DNA of 64,000 bases from Chloroflexus aggregans DSM 9485. Lineage in GTDB: Bacteria > Chloroflexota > Chloroflexia > Chloroflexales > Chloroflexaceae. The notes under the pieces are model-generated. The model worked only from the letters and a program-made list of their open reading frames with translations. It did no database searches and had not been told where the DNA came from. Shown here piece by piece: positions 35,810 to 46,563 of the stretch (its first letter is position 1; each line of letters starts with the position of its first letter). Both the position numbers and the translations under genes were made by a program. The stretch is from assembly GCF_000021945.1 (NCBI RefSeq), contig NC_011831.1, positions 4,291,353 to 4,355,352 on the forward strand. The letters are read 5' to 3'.

Positions 35810-36840
35810 AGTGGGGCATTCTGAGCGCCGGACGCATTGCGCGCCGGTTTGCGAGTGCCGTAGCCGGTTCGGCGACCGAGCAGGTTGTGGCGATTGCCGC
35901 CCGTGATGCCGATCGCGCGGCTGCATTTGCCGCCGAATTCGGGATTCCACGTGCGTATGGTGATTACGTCGCACTGCTCAACGATCCGGAAGTTGAGGCG
36001 GTTTACAATGCACTGCCCAATAGCCTCCACGCTCAATGGTCGATTGCGGCTTTGCAGGCCGGTAAACACGTGTTGTGTGAAAAGCCACTGGCGACAACGC
36101 TGGCCGATGGTTTGGTCATGGTTGCCGCCGCGCAAGCGCATCGCCGATTGTTGATGGAGGCGTTTATGTACCGCTTCCATCCGCAAACGCTCACCGTGCA
36201 GCGTTTGCTCGCCGAGGGGGTGATCGGTGAGGTCCGACACGTTCGTGGTCACTTTGCCTTTCTCCTCGATGATGCTACCAATATTCGCCTTGATCCGGCG
36301 CTCGGCGGTGGGGCGCTCTACGATATTGGCTGCTATCCGCTCAGTTATGCGCGTATGGTCTTCGGCACCCGTCCGCACATTGCGACTGCTCTGATGGACG
36401 GTGTCGCGATTGATAGTAGCCTTTGCGGGATGTTGCGGTTTGGAGCTGAGCGTTGTGCGATAGTGTCCTGTAGTTTTCGTACAGCATGGAACCAGCGAGT
36501 GGAGATTATCGGTAGTGAGGGTTGGATCCATCTCGAGCGACCGTTTAACCCCACACCTGATTTGGCAACGACGATCATGGTTGCACGCGGTGGCCGTCAC
36601 GTGACGGTTGAGACCATCACGATTCCGCCCGCCGATCATTTTCGGCTCGAGGCGGAAGGTTTTGCCGCTTTGGCTACGGCGGGCGCGCCGGTGCCCTCTG
36701 TCGGTGCCATGCCGCTGACCGAGTCGCTCGATAATTTGGCTGCGATGGAGGCTCTCTTTACCAGTGCGGCAACAGCCACCCATACCGAGCTTCGTATGCC
36801 AGCGTTTGCACCGGAATGGCCGGTGGTCGCGCTGTCTTGA
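35806..36840 (+). CDS. Gfo/Idh/MocA-family NAD(P)-dependent oxidoreductase
   Basis: 344 residues. The Rossmann start (KWGILSAGRIARRFASAV) and the EKP motif (HVLCEKPLATT) are clear, as is the C-terminal GFO_IDH_MocA domain with GGGALYDIGCYPLSYARM, close to the D-xylose/glucose-fructose oxidoreductase branch. It would oxidise or reduce a sugar-like substrate with NAD(P). Its role in a SAM-recycling operon is not obvious; a ribosyl or deoxyribosyl by-product is a guess. ATG overlaps the kinase stop as ATGA, so it is tightly coupled to the kinase. ahcY starts 25 bases later. Confidence 0.9.
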   Translation: MKWGILSAGRIARRFASAVAGSATEQVVAIAARDADRAAAFAAEFGIPRAYGDYVALLNDPEVEAVYNALPNSLHAQWSIAALQAGKHVLCEKPLATTLADGLVMVAAAQAHRRLLMEAFMYRFHPQTLTVQRLLAEGVIGEVRHVRGHFAFLLDDATNIRLDPALGGGALYDIGCYPLSYARMVFGTRPHIATALMDGVAIDSSLCGMLRFGAERCAIVSCSFRTAWNQRVEIIGSEGWIHLERPFNPTPDLATTIMVARGGRHVTVETITIPPADHFRLEAEGFAALATAGAPVPSVGAMPLTESLDNLAAMEALFTSAATATHTELRMPAFAPEWPVVALS

Positions 36841-36859
36841 CCTGAGCAAAGGAGCATAA

Positions 36860-38128
<1,269 letters not shown>

Positions 38129-38200
38129 GCAAGCGGAGCGTTGGGGAGACGGAGAAGTGCGCTCCGTTCCCCTATCTCAGATGAAGAGCAGGGGTTACGT

Positions 38201-39412
38201 ATGGCAAACACCTTCATGAATTCGCCGCGTTTCTATTTCACCAGTGAAAGTGTAAGTGAGGGGCATCCCGACAAGATGTGCGATCAGATCAGCGACGCTA
38301 TCCTCGATGCCTTCCTCAGCCACGATCCCAAAGCACGGGTCGCCGTCGAAACGGCTACCACTACCGGTTTGATCGTTGTTTTGGGTGAAGTGACCTACGA
38401 GCGAGGGTATATCCCGATTGAGGAAATTGTGCGCCGCACGGTCAAAGAGATCGGCTATACCAATGCCGAGTACGGCTTTGATGCCGATACGTGCGGTGTT
38501 ATGGTCGCCATTCACGGTCAGTCGCCGGATATTGCGATGGGTGTCGATAAGGCGCTTGAGGCAAAGATCGGTGCGATGCAGGATGATGTCGAAGCGGTTG
38601 GGGCCGGTGATCAAGGGATGATGTTCGGCTTTGCATGTGATGAGACGCCAGAACTGATGCCGGCGAGTATTGCACTGGCGCACCGCCTCATCCGTCGCCT
38701 CGAGCGGGTGCGCAAAGATGGCACATTGCCCTATCTGCGCCCCGATGCTAAATCACAGGTCACGGTTGAGTATAGCTTTGGCAAGCCGGTGCGCGTTGAT
38801 ACGGTATTGATCAGTAGTCAGCATGCACCTGATGTCACCCAAGAGCAGATCCGGGCCGATCTGATCGAGCATGTGATTAAGACCGAGATTCCAGAGGCGT
38901 GGCTCGATACGCAGACCAAAATCTTCATCAACCCGACCGGACGTTTTGTAATCGGTGGTCCGATGGGCGATAGCGGGTTGACCGGACGCAAGATTATTGT
39001 GGATACCTACGGTGGGGTAGCTCGTCACGGTGGGGGGGCATTTAGCGGCAAAGACCCCTCGAAGGTGGATCGCAGCGCTGCTTATGCGTGCCGCTGGGTA
39101 GCCAAGAATATCGTGGCTGCCGGTCTTGCGCGTCGTGTTGAGCTGCAAGTGAGCTATGCGATTGGCGTCGCTCGGCCACTTTCGCTCAGCGTCGAGACAT
39201 TCGGAACCGGTACGGTGCCCGATGAAGTTATCCTCAAGGCGATTAACGAGGTGTTCGATCTGCGACCGGGTGCAATCATCCGTGATCTCGATCTGCGTCG
39301 CCCGATCTACCGTAAAACTGCGGCGGGTGGGCATTTTGGTCGGACCGACATTGATTTGCCGTGGGAGCGCACGAATCGCGTGGAAGAGCTGCGCCGCGCC
39401 GCCGGGTTGTAA
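38201..39412 (+). CDS. metK: S-adenosylmethionine synthetase, copy 2
   Basis: 403 residues, complete, with the same motifs as copy 1 ([45 protein letters not shown]). It makes SAM from ATP and methionine. This is the copy embedded in the riboswitch-led SAM operon, 72 bases after ahcY, and is probably the ancestral locus. The chosen ATG (38201) gives an N-terminus identical to copy 1 ([16 protein letters not shown]) and follows AGGGG. The upstream sequence is unlike that of copy 1. Confidence 0.97.
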   Translation: MANTFMNSPRFYFTSESVSEGHPDKMCDQISDAILDAFLSHDPKARVAVETATTTGLIVVLGEVTYERGYIPIEEIVRRTVKEIGYTNAEYGFDADTCGVMVAIHGQSPDIAMGVDKALEAKIGAMQDDVEAVGAGDQGMMFGFACDETPELMPASIALAHRLIRRLERVRKDGTLPYLRPDAKSQVTVEYSFGKPVRVDTVLISSQHAPDVTQEQIRADLIEHVIKTEIPEAWLDTQTKIFINPTGRFVIGGPMGDSGLTGRKIIVDTYGGVARHGGGAFSGKDPSKVDRSAAYACRWVAKNIVAAGLARRVELQVSYAIGVARPLSLSVETFGTGTVPDEVILKAINEVFDLRPGAIIRDLDLRRPIYRKTAAGGHFGRTDIDLPWERTNRVEELRRAAGL

Positions 39413-39435
39413 TGTCTATCGGTAGGAGTTTGGGC

Positions 39436-39481
39436 GCGAAGACGCAACGGTGTTACGAACAAGACACCATTGCGCCTTCGC
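39436..39481 (+). terminator. Inverted repeat with T-run between metK and yitT copy 2
   Basis: Arms GCGAAGACGCAACGGTGTT and GACACCATTGCGCCTTCGC (about 39463-39481), followed by ACTTTTTTG. It belongs to the same family as the repeats at 21297-21370 and could attenuate transcription into yitT. Confidence 0.5.
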
Positions 39482-39506
39482 ACTTTTTTGTTGATCTGGG
39501 TTTTCT

Positions 39507-40373
39507 ATGCAAACACAGTCGCGCTGGCAACGATTTGCTCGGACCATCTACGACTATGTGTTGCTGACCGTTGGTGCGTTGCTGAGTGCAACTGCTGTGC
39601 GCTTCTTTTTGGTACCGAATCAGGTTGTCACCGGTGGTATCACCGGGATAGCGCAATTGCTCAATACCTTTCTCGGCACACCGGTCGGTGCTGTGGTGTT
39701 ACTCCTCAACGTACCCCTCTTGATCGCGGGCTGGCGGTATCTCGGAGGGGCTGTGTTCGGTATCCGTACCTTGTATACCGTTGTCGTGATGTCGTTGGCG
39801 ATTGATGGTCTGGTGCCTTTTGCTCGCCCTATCACCAACGATCCACTCCTGTACAGCCTCTACGGAGGGCTGATCGATGGTCTAGGGATTGGGTTGGTGT
39901 TGCGCGCACGTGGTACGACCGGTGGTAGTGATATTTTGGCTCGTCTCATCGAGCGCCGGTTCGGGATTCAGCCGGGCCGTAGCTTGCTCAGTTTCGACGC
40001 ACTGGTCTTTACCGCGGCCCTCTTTAGCTACGGGCCGGAGAAGATCCTCTATGCATTGTTGGTAGCGTTTACTGCCAGTCGTGCTATCGATACCGTACTC
40101 GCCGCCGGAAAAGGCGCACGCCAGGCATTGATCATCACCGCCAATCCTGACCCGATCCGGCAGGCGGTACTCCATCGCCTCGGTCGAGGGATTACCGAGC
40201 TTGAAGGGATCGGTGGTTACTCCGGTGCGAAGCGTGCTGTCCTTCTGTGTGTTGTGGCCCGCACTGAAATCGGTTTTCTCAAGAATGTTGTGACCACCGT
40301 CGATCCTGCGGCGTTTGTCATTATCGGCGATGTTGACGAAGTCATCGGTGAAGGATTCCAACGACCGACGTAG
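39507..40373 (+). CDS. YitT-family membrane protein, copy 2
   Basis: 288 residues, same architecture as copy 1: membrane core of five or six helices (DYVLLTVGALLSATAVRFFL, GAVVLLLNVPLLIAGWRYLG, GLIDGLGIGLVLRARGTTGG) and a soluble DUF2179-like C-terminus (ALIITANPDPIRQAVLHRL). Unknown function. It lies 94 bases after metK with a hairpin between, and has a weak ribosome site. Repeated linkage to metK at two loci is the best functional hint. Confidence 0.85.
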   Translation: MQTQSRWQRFARTIYDYVLLTVGALLSATAVRFFLVPNQVVTGGITGIAQLLNTFLGTPVGAVVLLLNVPLLIAGWRYLGGAVFGIRTLYTVVVMSLAIDGLVPFARPITNDPLLYSLYGGLIDGLGIGLVLRARGTTGGSDILARLIERRFGIQPGRSLLSFDALVFTAALFSYGPEKILYALLVAFTASRAIDTVLAAGKGARQALIITANPDPIRQAVLHRLGRGITELEGIGGYSGAKRAVLLCVVARTEIGFLKNVVTTVDPAAFVIIGDVDEVIGEGFQRPT

Positions 40374-41009
40374 CGAATAAGCTCAATCACACCTCTATCG
40401 GTATTTCCATCTGCGAAGCCGGCAGCGCCACTGTTTCCCTATGCCGGTCATCGTTCGGTCGCGATACATGGGCCGGTTCGGCAACTGTAGATACGCTCAC
40501 CTGCGGCGTCGGCAGCTCGACGACTTCACCGGGCTGGCCGTCGCTCGGCAGGTGTGCGTGGGCCGGTTCCGTAGCTAATGGACTCGTGATTTGTTTCTTC
40601 AATGGCAATGATCGTGAATTGTACAACGAACAGGGTCGCGCCGCTCGTGTGATAAACGATGGTGAACCTAATCCACGTAAAGACAGAGATTGCATCGTCC
40701 GGCCCATAGCTGTCTCCCATAATAAAAAGTCATGCTGTGATGTTGCGGCAGAAATACCCTACCTGTCCGTACCATATCTGCCACTGTACGGTCTGTATCG
40801 CACATCAGGGAGCGTCATTGCTAATTGTCGTCGCCGGACATTGGAGCGCAGCGTTGCGCCGATCAGAGGAAACTTTGGATAATGGCCTTGGCCTACAGAA
40901 GCTACCAGAAGACACCGCACTATGGGCGGCGTCGTTGGTCTTTATCTACGGGTATCTGAATTGACGCTATTATACCAGAGACAGTTATCACAGTGTTAGG
41001 TCGGCAATG
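40374..41009. other. Long intergenic region, possible gene debris
   Basis: No convincing gene. On the minus strand, 40387-40570 encodes two imperfect repeats (ATEPAHAHLPSDGQPGEVV and TVAEPAHVSRPNDDRHRETV, each followed by a LPxxQ motif), which looks like the end of a repeat protein, but the sequence upstream of it does not read as a plausible protein start. The rest (40600-40970) shows nothing recognisable. Confidence 0.35.
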
Positions 41010-42236
41010 TTAGTCTCGATGTGCTCGCTCTACCATTGCTGCCAGTGCGGCCGATAGCGCTGCCGGTTGACCACCACCACCTTGAGCGAGATGCATCTGA
41101 CCGCCACCGCGTCCGCCGAGTACGGACATACCGGCAGCGAGAATCTCACGGGCGTCGGCGCCGGTATCGGCGGCACAAGCGACGACGATCTGTACACGTT
41201 CTGTACCGCCGGCCACAATGGCAATTCCACCCGGTAATTCGGCGATGAAGCCGGCAATGCTGCGCAAGCGCTCAATACTGGCGGTAGGAAGGGTCACGGT
41301 GACGATCCGTCGCCCATCGACCGGTGGCGTCTGGGTGTACCATTGTGTTGCCCGCAGTGCATCGAGTTCGCGTTGTGTTTGGGTGAGTTCACGCTGCAAA
41401 GCCTGTTGCGTCTCTTGTAAGCGAGCAATAGCTTGCGGTAGTTCGGTCCATCCCACGCTCAATACTGCCGCTGCCCCGCGTGCTGCCCGGTCGCGTTCGT
41501 GAAGAGCAGCGATCACCCGCCCACCGCAAACGAACTCAACCCGTATCATCCCGCGCTGGCGCGACCATCCCAAGATTGCAATCGCTCCTACCTCACCGCT
41601 GCGTGCCGGATGGGTGCCGCCGCAGGCAGAATGGTCGATGTCACCAATGCTGACGACACGCACCTGTTCGTTCACCGTCGGTGGTTTACGAAGCGGGATG
41701 TGGGCGAGTTCGGTCGGTGTTACAAAGCGGGCCTGGATTGGAAGATTTTGCCAGATCGCGGTATTAGCCCATGCTTTTGCCGCTTGAGCCTGTTCGTCGT
41801 TGAGGGTGGAGATCGCCAGATCAATCGTGACACTGCGCTCACTCAGGTGAAACGAGACGGTCGGTGCGTTGCACGTAGCGATGAACGCAGCAGTTAAGAT
41901 ATGCTGACCGCAGTGCTGTTGCATGTGATCAAACCGACGTGTCCAGTCGATCTGGCCGATAACGCTATTCCCTGCCGTCGGTAGTGGCTCATCGTCGCTC
42001 ATAATGTGCCACACGACGCCATTATCACTCTGCACATCTTGCACCGCCCAGCGCTGGCGAGAGTCGGCATCGGTCAGCCAGCCGTGGTCGGCAGGTTGCC
42101 CACCACCTTCGGGATAGAACGCACTGCGATCGAGCGCTAATGCAGGTCGGCCACGATACTCGCCGACGGCGACAACACGGGCCGTAAATTGGGTGAGATA
42201 AGAATCATCGTAGTAAAGACGATTGGTAGGTTCCAT
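41010..42236 (-). CDS. alaX: AlaX-like (long form) trans-editing alanyl-tRNA hydrolase
   Basis: 408 residues. It matches the editing half of alanyl-tRNA synthetase: tRNA_SAD domain with zinc ligands HCGQH (108-112) and CGGTH (Cys204 and His208), YPEGGGQPAD near residue 41, a coiled-coil linker (LQETQQALQRELTQTQREL), and a C-terminal DHHA1 domain ending GGRGGGQMHLAQGGG. It lacks the aminoacylation core. AlaX-L proteins hydrolyse Ser- or Gly-tRNA(Ala) in trans. It lies 28 bases downstream of truB on the same strand. Confidence 0.9.
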   Translation of the reverse strand: MEPTNRLYYDDSYLTQFTARVVAVGEYRGRPALALDRSAFYPEGGGQPADHGWLTDADSRQRWAVQDVQSDNGVVWHIMSDDEPLPTAGNSVIGQIDWTRRFDHMQQHCGQHILTAAFIATCNAPTVSFHLSERSVTIDLAISTLNDEQAQAAKAWANTAIWQNLPIQARFVTPTELAHIPLRKPPTVNEQVRVVSIGDIDHSACGGTHPARSGEVGAIAILGWSRQRGMIRVEFVCGGRVIAALHERDRAARGAAAVLSVGWTELPQAIARLQETQQALQRELTQTQRELDALRATQWYTQTPPVDGRRIVTVTLPTASIERLRSIAGFIAELPGGIAIVAGGTERVQIVVACAADTGADAREILAAGMSVLGGRGGGQMHLAQGGGGQPAALSAALAAMVERAHRD

Positions 42237-42264
42237 AGACGTGTTCTACCTGCACACGATTACA

Positions 42265-43146
42265 TTAACGATGACGAAAAACTTTCACGGGTTGCCAACG
42301 CTCGCCGTTACGCCGCAGCAGGGCAATGAGCTTCCCATCAGGATCGTGAGCGCGCGCACGAGTAGCCGTTGATTCGCCGGCAGGAATTGACATACCGTGC
42401 AGGATACGGTATGCATTGGTTGCATCGAGTTGCACAAGCGGCCAATCGAGCAGGGCCGTCTCCGGTGGTAGCAGATGCCGCATCACCGCTCCCCGATCGG
42501 TCAACGCTGCTAGTGGTATTGCGTGTTCAAGCCGAAACGGGCCGGTGAAGATGCGTTGGAGCGAGGCGAGATGGCCACCACAGCCAAGCGCCGCGCCAAT
42601 ATCACGTGCTAAGGCACGGATATAGGTGCCCTTACTACACTCGACAGCAATGGTCAGATCGGGCAACGCTACGGCGAGGAGATCAAGCCGTTCGATCCGT
42701 ACCGGTTTGGGCGCCAACGTTACTTCGTTGCCGGCGCGAGCTAACGCATACGCGCGTTGACCATCAATGTGAAGTGCCGAGAAAGCCGGTGGTTGTTGCA
42801 GAATATCACCGCGAAAGCGGGTTAATACCGTCTCGATAGTCTCCGGCGTGAGTTCGGGAACCGCCTGCGTCACCAGCGGTTCACCATCGGCATCGTCAGT
42901 CGTCGTCTGGATACCTAACCGCACCACGCCGAGATAACCTTTTCGGGTATCAACCAACTGGTCGAGCAGCCGAGTCGCGCTCCCCAAAGCTACCGGCAAC
43001 ACCCCCGTCGCCATTGGGTCGAGCGTACCGGCGTGGCCTACCTTCACTACCCGTCCGACCAATCGTCGCACGTGGGCCACAACGTCGTGTGAAGTGAGTC
43101 CGGCCGGCTTATCGATAATCACAAACCCCGCTAAATCGGTCATCAT
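42265..43146 (-). CDS. truB: tRNA pseudouridine-55 synthase
   Basis: About 293 residues. TruB makes pseudouridine 55 in the T-loop of tRNAs. Motifs: GFVIIDKPAGLTSHDVV, VGHAGTLDPMATGVLPVALG with the catalytic Asp, and YIRALARDIGAALGCGGHL. The C-terminus carries a short PUA-like segment (PDGKLIALLRRNGERWQPVK). Two adjacent ATGs (43146 and 43143) are possible starts, immediately after the nrnA stop. nrnA-truB order is a conserved translation/RNA cluster. Confidence 0.95.
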   Translation of the reverse strand: MMTDLAGFVIIDKPAGLTSHDVVAHVRRLVGRVVKVGHAGTLDPMATGVLPVALGSATRLLDQLVDTRKGYLGVVRLGIQTTTDDADGEPLVTQAVPELTPETIETVLTRFRGDILQQPPAFSALHIDGQRAYALARAGNEVTLAPKPVRIERLDLLAVALPDLTIAVECSKGTYIRALARDIGAALGCGGHLASLQRIFTGPFRLEHAIPLAALTDRGAVMRHLLPPETALLDWPLVQLDATNAYRILHGMSIPAGESTATRARAHDPDGKLIALLRRNGERWQPVKVFRHR

Positions 43147-43147
43147 C

Positions 43148-44140
43148 TTACCGCAATACCGCCTTTCGCAACGCCGGCAGCACAGCGTCAACCGCTTCGG
43201 CTAAGCTCATCTTGAGTGTTGCCCCGGCTGCTTGTCGATGCCCACCGCCACCCCACTGCTGGGCTACTGCTGCTACATCAATGCCCGGTATCGAACGCAA
43301 ACTGATCTTCACCGTACCGTCGGGCCGTTCACGAAACAACACACAAGCGCGCATCCCGGCCACCCGCTGGAGACGACTTACCGTATCATCGGTCGCGGCT
43401 TCGTCAGCATGGGTTACCCGGAGCATCTCTTGCGTAACGACTGTCCAGAAAATGCCATCTTCTTGCTGCAAATTGGCCATCGCCATACCGGTCAGCCGCA
43501 GCGTTGCCGGAGGAATAGAGAAGAAGACGGCATTCACCACGAGTTCTTTATCGGCACCGGCCTCCAATAACGCAGCGGCACGTCGTAACGTCTCCGGTGT
43601 CACCGTTGGCGTCTGAAAGCTCTGCGTATCGGTCATCATCCCAAGAAACAGACAGGTGGCAGCATCGGGCGACAGCGGCCATTTTAGCACCGTAAAGAGA
43701 TCGAACAACACCTCTGCGCATGAAGGGGCGTTGGCTTGAATCAGACTGACCGTGCCACCACCATCGTTTGTCGCATGATGATCGACGATCACCAACGGGC
43801 GTGATTGCAACGTTGCGGCGTGTTCATCGTAGATCGCACCGGCGCGCGACAAATGCGCCACATCGACCATCCAGATGAGGTCGCAGTCGGGCAACGGATC
43901 ACCGGAGCGATAGACGTGTACCTCTGTAAAGCCGGGCAAGGCCGCACAATAATCAATCGGCGCCGAAGAAGCGAGTGCTACCGTCTCTTTGCCCAATGCG
44001 CGTAACACATGCATCGTGCCGAGCAACGAACCGATTGCATCACCATCAGGGTTAACGTGGCTCAGCAGTAAAATCCGCTGCGCATTTGCCAATATTGCCC
44101 GGATGGGTTCGGCAGCCTGGTGGGGGTTTGTGAAAATCAT
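43148..44140 (-). CDS. nrnA: DHH-family phosphoesterase (NrnA-like nanoRNase/pAp phosphatase)
   Basis: 330 residues. DHH domain motifs: LLSHVNPDGDAIGSLLG, WMVDVAHLSR and VDHHATNDG. The DHHA1 C-terminus has KISLRSIPG and GGGGHRQAAGATL. NrnA degrades short RNA oligonucleotides and removes the 3' phosphate from pAp, linking RNA turnover and sulfur metabolism. ATG 44140 has AAGGAGG upstream. It is followed directly by truB. Confidence 0.93.
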   Translation of the reverse strand: MIFTNPHQAAEPIRAILANAQRILLLSHVNPDGDAIGSLLGTMHVLRALGKETVALASSAPIDYCAALPGFTEVHVYRSGDPLPDCDLIWMVDVAHLSRAGAIYDEHAATLQSRPLVIVDHHATNDGGGTVSLIQANAPSCAEVLFDLFTVLKWPLSPDAATCLFLGMMTDTQSFQTPTVTPETLRRAAALLEAGADKELVVNAVFFSIPPATLRLTGMAMANLQQEDGIFWTVVTQEMLRVTHADEAATDDTVSRLQRVAGMRACVLFRERPDGTVKISLRSIPGIDVAAVAQQWGGGGHRQAAGATLKMSLAEAVDAVLPALRKAVLR

Positions 44141-44232
44141 AAACCTCCTTCATTTCGATTGTGGTCGGTGCGTTCTATGCACATAATACACTACTGTTGG
44201 TAGACGATGAGCGATGGTTACGCTCTCCTGAT

Positions 44233-44261
44233 TTGCGCCGACACCGAGGATGCAGTATAAT
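44233..44261 (+). promoter_or_regulatory. Promoter of the Uma2-family gene
   Basis: TTGCGC (44233-44238), 17-bp spacer, TATAAT (44256-44261), 29 bases before the start of the next gene. Confidence 0.55.
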
Positions 44262-44290
44262 CAAACAAATGTTCGCTAAAAGGGAGGTGG

Positions 44291-44962
44291 ATGATGACGA
44301 GCCAGGTCGCTGCTTCCGTGCCGATCGTCTACCCAGAAAGTGACGGCATGCCGATGGCGGACAACACTAAGCAGTTTCACGCAATCGTCACCATTCAGGG
44401 GAATCTCGATGCGATCTTTCGTGAACGGGCTGATGTCTTCGTTGCCGGCGATCTGCTATGGTATCCGGTCGAAGGTCGCCCTGATATTCGCCGCGCACCT
44501 GATGTGATGGTCGTTTTCGGGCGACCAAAGGGTGACCGTGGCTCATACCGTCAGTGGGAAGAGGATAACATTGCGCCGCAGGTGGTGTTTGAGGTGTTGT
44601 CACCGAACAACACATTGACCGAAATGGCGGCGAAGTTGGAATTTTACGATATGTACGGTGTCGAAGAGTATTATCTGTACGACCCAGATACCGGCGATAT
44701 GAGCGGCTGGCAGCGACGTGAGGGTCGCTTGAGGGTTATTCCTGAACTTGATGGCTGGAATAGCCCGCGTTTAGGTATTACGTTTCGTCGCACTCCTGAT
44801 GGTTTTCGCATGTACTGGCCGGATGGTCGCCCGTTTCTGAGTTTTGTTGAGCTACAGGCGCAGGCCGAGCAAGAGCGGCAACGAGCCGAGCAAGAGCGGC
44901 AACGGGCTGAGCGCTTGGCTGCCCGTTTACGTGAGCTGGGCATAAACCCCGACGAGGTTTGA
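44291..44962 (+). CDS. Uma2-family (DUF820) putative endonuclease
   Basis: 223 residues. The PD-(D/E)xK-like core of the Uma2 family is visible: DLLWYPVEGRPDIRRAPDVM (Asp), then VVFEVLSPNNTLTEMAAKLE (E and K), YGVEEYYLYDP. A charged C-terminal coiled coil (QAEQERQRAEQERQRAERLA) contains a short internal duplication, common in this family. Such proteins are numerous in Chloroflexota and cyanobacteria and their biological role is not settled. AGGGAGG precedes two adjacent ATGs (44291 and 44294). Confidence 0.85.
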   Translation: MMTSQVAASVPIVYPESDGMPMADNTKQFHAIVTIQGNLDAIFRERADVFVAGDLLWYPVEGRPDIRRAPDVMVVFGRPKGDRGSYRQWEEDNIAPQVVFEVLSPNNTLTEMAAKLEFYDMYGVEEYYLYDPDTGDMSGWQRREGRLRVIPELDGWNSPRLGITFRRTPDGFRMYWPDGRPFLSFVELQAQAEQERQRAEQERQRAERLAARLRELGINPDEV

Positions 44963-45108
44963 AGCAACACCATTGCCGTATTATTGGCGTGGGCCGGAGC
45001 AGCGAGCTACGAGAGATACCAAGACCAGGGATACGTATCGTAACCGTCGCGCAGTGTAACCGAAAAACGGGTAGAATAAGGGTAAGCTAACATTGCGCGA
45101 GGAACGTT

Positions 45109-46563
45109 ATGCCGGAATACATTGCAACAATTGGTCTTGAAATCCATGCTCACATTCTAACCGCTTCCAAAATGTTTGACGGTTGTAGTACCGATTACGC
45201 CGGTGCGCCGCCGAATACACGGGTCTCGGTGGTAAGTCTTGGTCTACCCGGTGCGCTGCCGGTGCTCAATGCCCGTGCCGTCGAGCTGGCAGCACTCTGC
45301 GGTCTGGCGCTGGGTTGTCGGGTAAACGAACACTCGGTCTTCGCCCGCAAGTCATACCCGTATCCCGATTTACCCAAAGGTTTTCAGATAACACAGTACG
45401 ATGAGCCATTGTGTAGCGATGGCGCGATCGAGATTCGCACTGCTGCCGGCGAAATACGTCGCATCGGGATCGAACGTCTGCATATCGAAGAGGATACCGG
45501 TCGCTTGATCCACAGTCCTGACGGCTCATCGTTGATCGACTACAACCGGAGCGGGATGCCGCTGATGGAGATCGTGACGCGGCCCGATATTCGCACACCG
45601 GAAGAAGCTCGGCTGACCTTCGAGAAGATTCGCCAGATTTTGGTCTGGATTGGCGCGAACAGCGGTAATCTCGAAGAAGGTGCGTTGCGTTGCGATGCGA
45701 ATGTGAGTGTACGCCGCGCCGATTCGGATCGGTTTGGCGCTAAAGTAGAGATCAAAAACATCAACTCATTCCGTTTTGTCGAGCGAGCCTTGGCGTATGA
45801 GATCGAGCGTCAGATCCGTATCTTGGAAGCCGGTGGCGTTGTCGAGCAGGAAACGCGCGGCTGGCGTGAGGATCTGGGCCGTACCGAGGGTCAGCGCTCG
45901 AAAGAGTATGCGCACGATTATCGCTACTTTCCCGAACCCGATATTCCGCCGCTGGTGTTGTCGCCGGAGTGGATTGCTGCCCGTCAAGCTGAATTGCCGG
46001 AATTGCCCGATGCACGCCGCGCGCGGCTGATGGAATCGTATGGTTTATCCTGGCAAGATGCCGACCTGCTGACCCAGGAACGTGCCATTGCCGATTATTA
46101 TGAAACGGCTGTCGCCGCTGTGAATCGACCCGATGGGGCAAAAGAAGTCGCAAATTGGGTCCTGAATGAGGGTTTTCGCTTGCTGAACGATCGCGGCGAA
46201 CCGGCAACGACATTGATCGAGCGTATGCCGGTTCATCGATTAGCAACTCTGATTGAGTTGGTGCAGCAAAGTACAATTACCCGCGCTGTCGCCAAGCAGC
46301 TCTTTGAAGAGGTTTTCACGACCGGCGCCGATCCGGCGGTTTTGGTAGCCGAGCGTGGACTGACGCAGATCAGCGATGATGAGGCACTGCTAGAAGCGGT
46401 ACGTGCAGCGTTGGTCGATGAGAAGGCGGAAAAGGCAATTGCCGAATATCGAAAAGGAAAAAAGACGGCTATCCAGTTTTTGGTCGGTTTGGTGATGCGG
46501 GCAACAAAAGGGAAAGCGAACGCCCAACGGGTACGTGAGCTGTTAGAGGCAGAACTCGGATGA
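45109..46563 (+). CDS. gatB: Asp-tRNA(Asn)/Glu-tRNA(Gln) amidotransferase subunit B
   Basis: 484 residues. GatB activates mis-charged Glu-tRNA(Gln) or Asp-tRNA(Asn) in the GatCAB complex. Motifs: TIGLEIHAHILTASKMF, FARKSYPYPDLPKGFQITQY, RLHIEEDTGRLIH, DYNRSGMPLMEIVT, the Zn/kinase-like region RCDANVSVRR, VEIKNINSFRFVERAL and the C-terminal YqeY-like tail. The first Cys of the usual zinc site may be altered (ASKMFDGC). A GAGGAACG ribosome site precedes the ATG. It overlaps the next gene by 4 bases. Confidence 0.96.
   Translation: MPEYIATIGLEIHAHILTASKMFDGCSTDYAGAPPNTRVSVVSLGLPGALPVLNARAVELAALCGLALGCRVNEHSVFARKSYPYPDLPKGFQITQYDEPLCSDGAIEIRTAAGEIRRIGIERLHIEEDTGRLIHSPDGSSLIDYNRSGMPLMEIVTRPDIRTPEEARLTFEKIRQILVWIGANSGNLEEGALRCDANVSVRRADSDRFGAKVEIKNINSFRFVERALAYEIERQIRILEAGGVVEQETRGWREDLGRTEGQRSKEYAHDYRYFPEPDIPPLVLSPEWIAARQAELPELPDARRARLMESYGLSWQDADLLTQERAIADYYETAVAAVNRPDGAKEVANWVLNEGFRLLNDRGEPATTLIERMPVHRLATLIELVQQSTITRAVAKQLFEEVFTTGADPAVLVAERGLTQISDDEALLEAVRAALVDEKAEKAIAEYRKGKKTAIQFLVGLVMRATKGKANAQRVRELLEAELG

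Noticed and set aside
35533-36849. 438-residue open frame antisense to the PfkB/Gfo genes
   Set aside because: Shadow frame opposite two clear genes; low-complexity basic composition.
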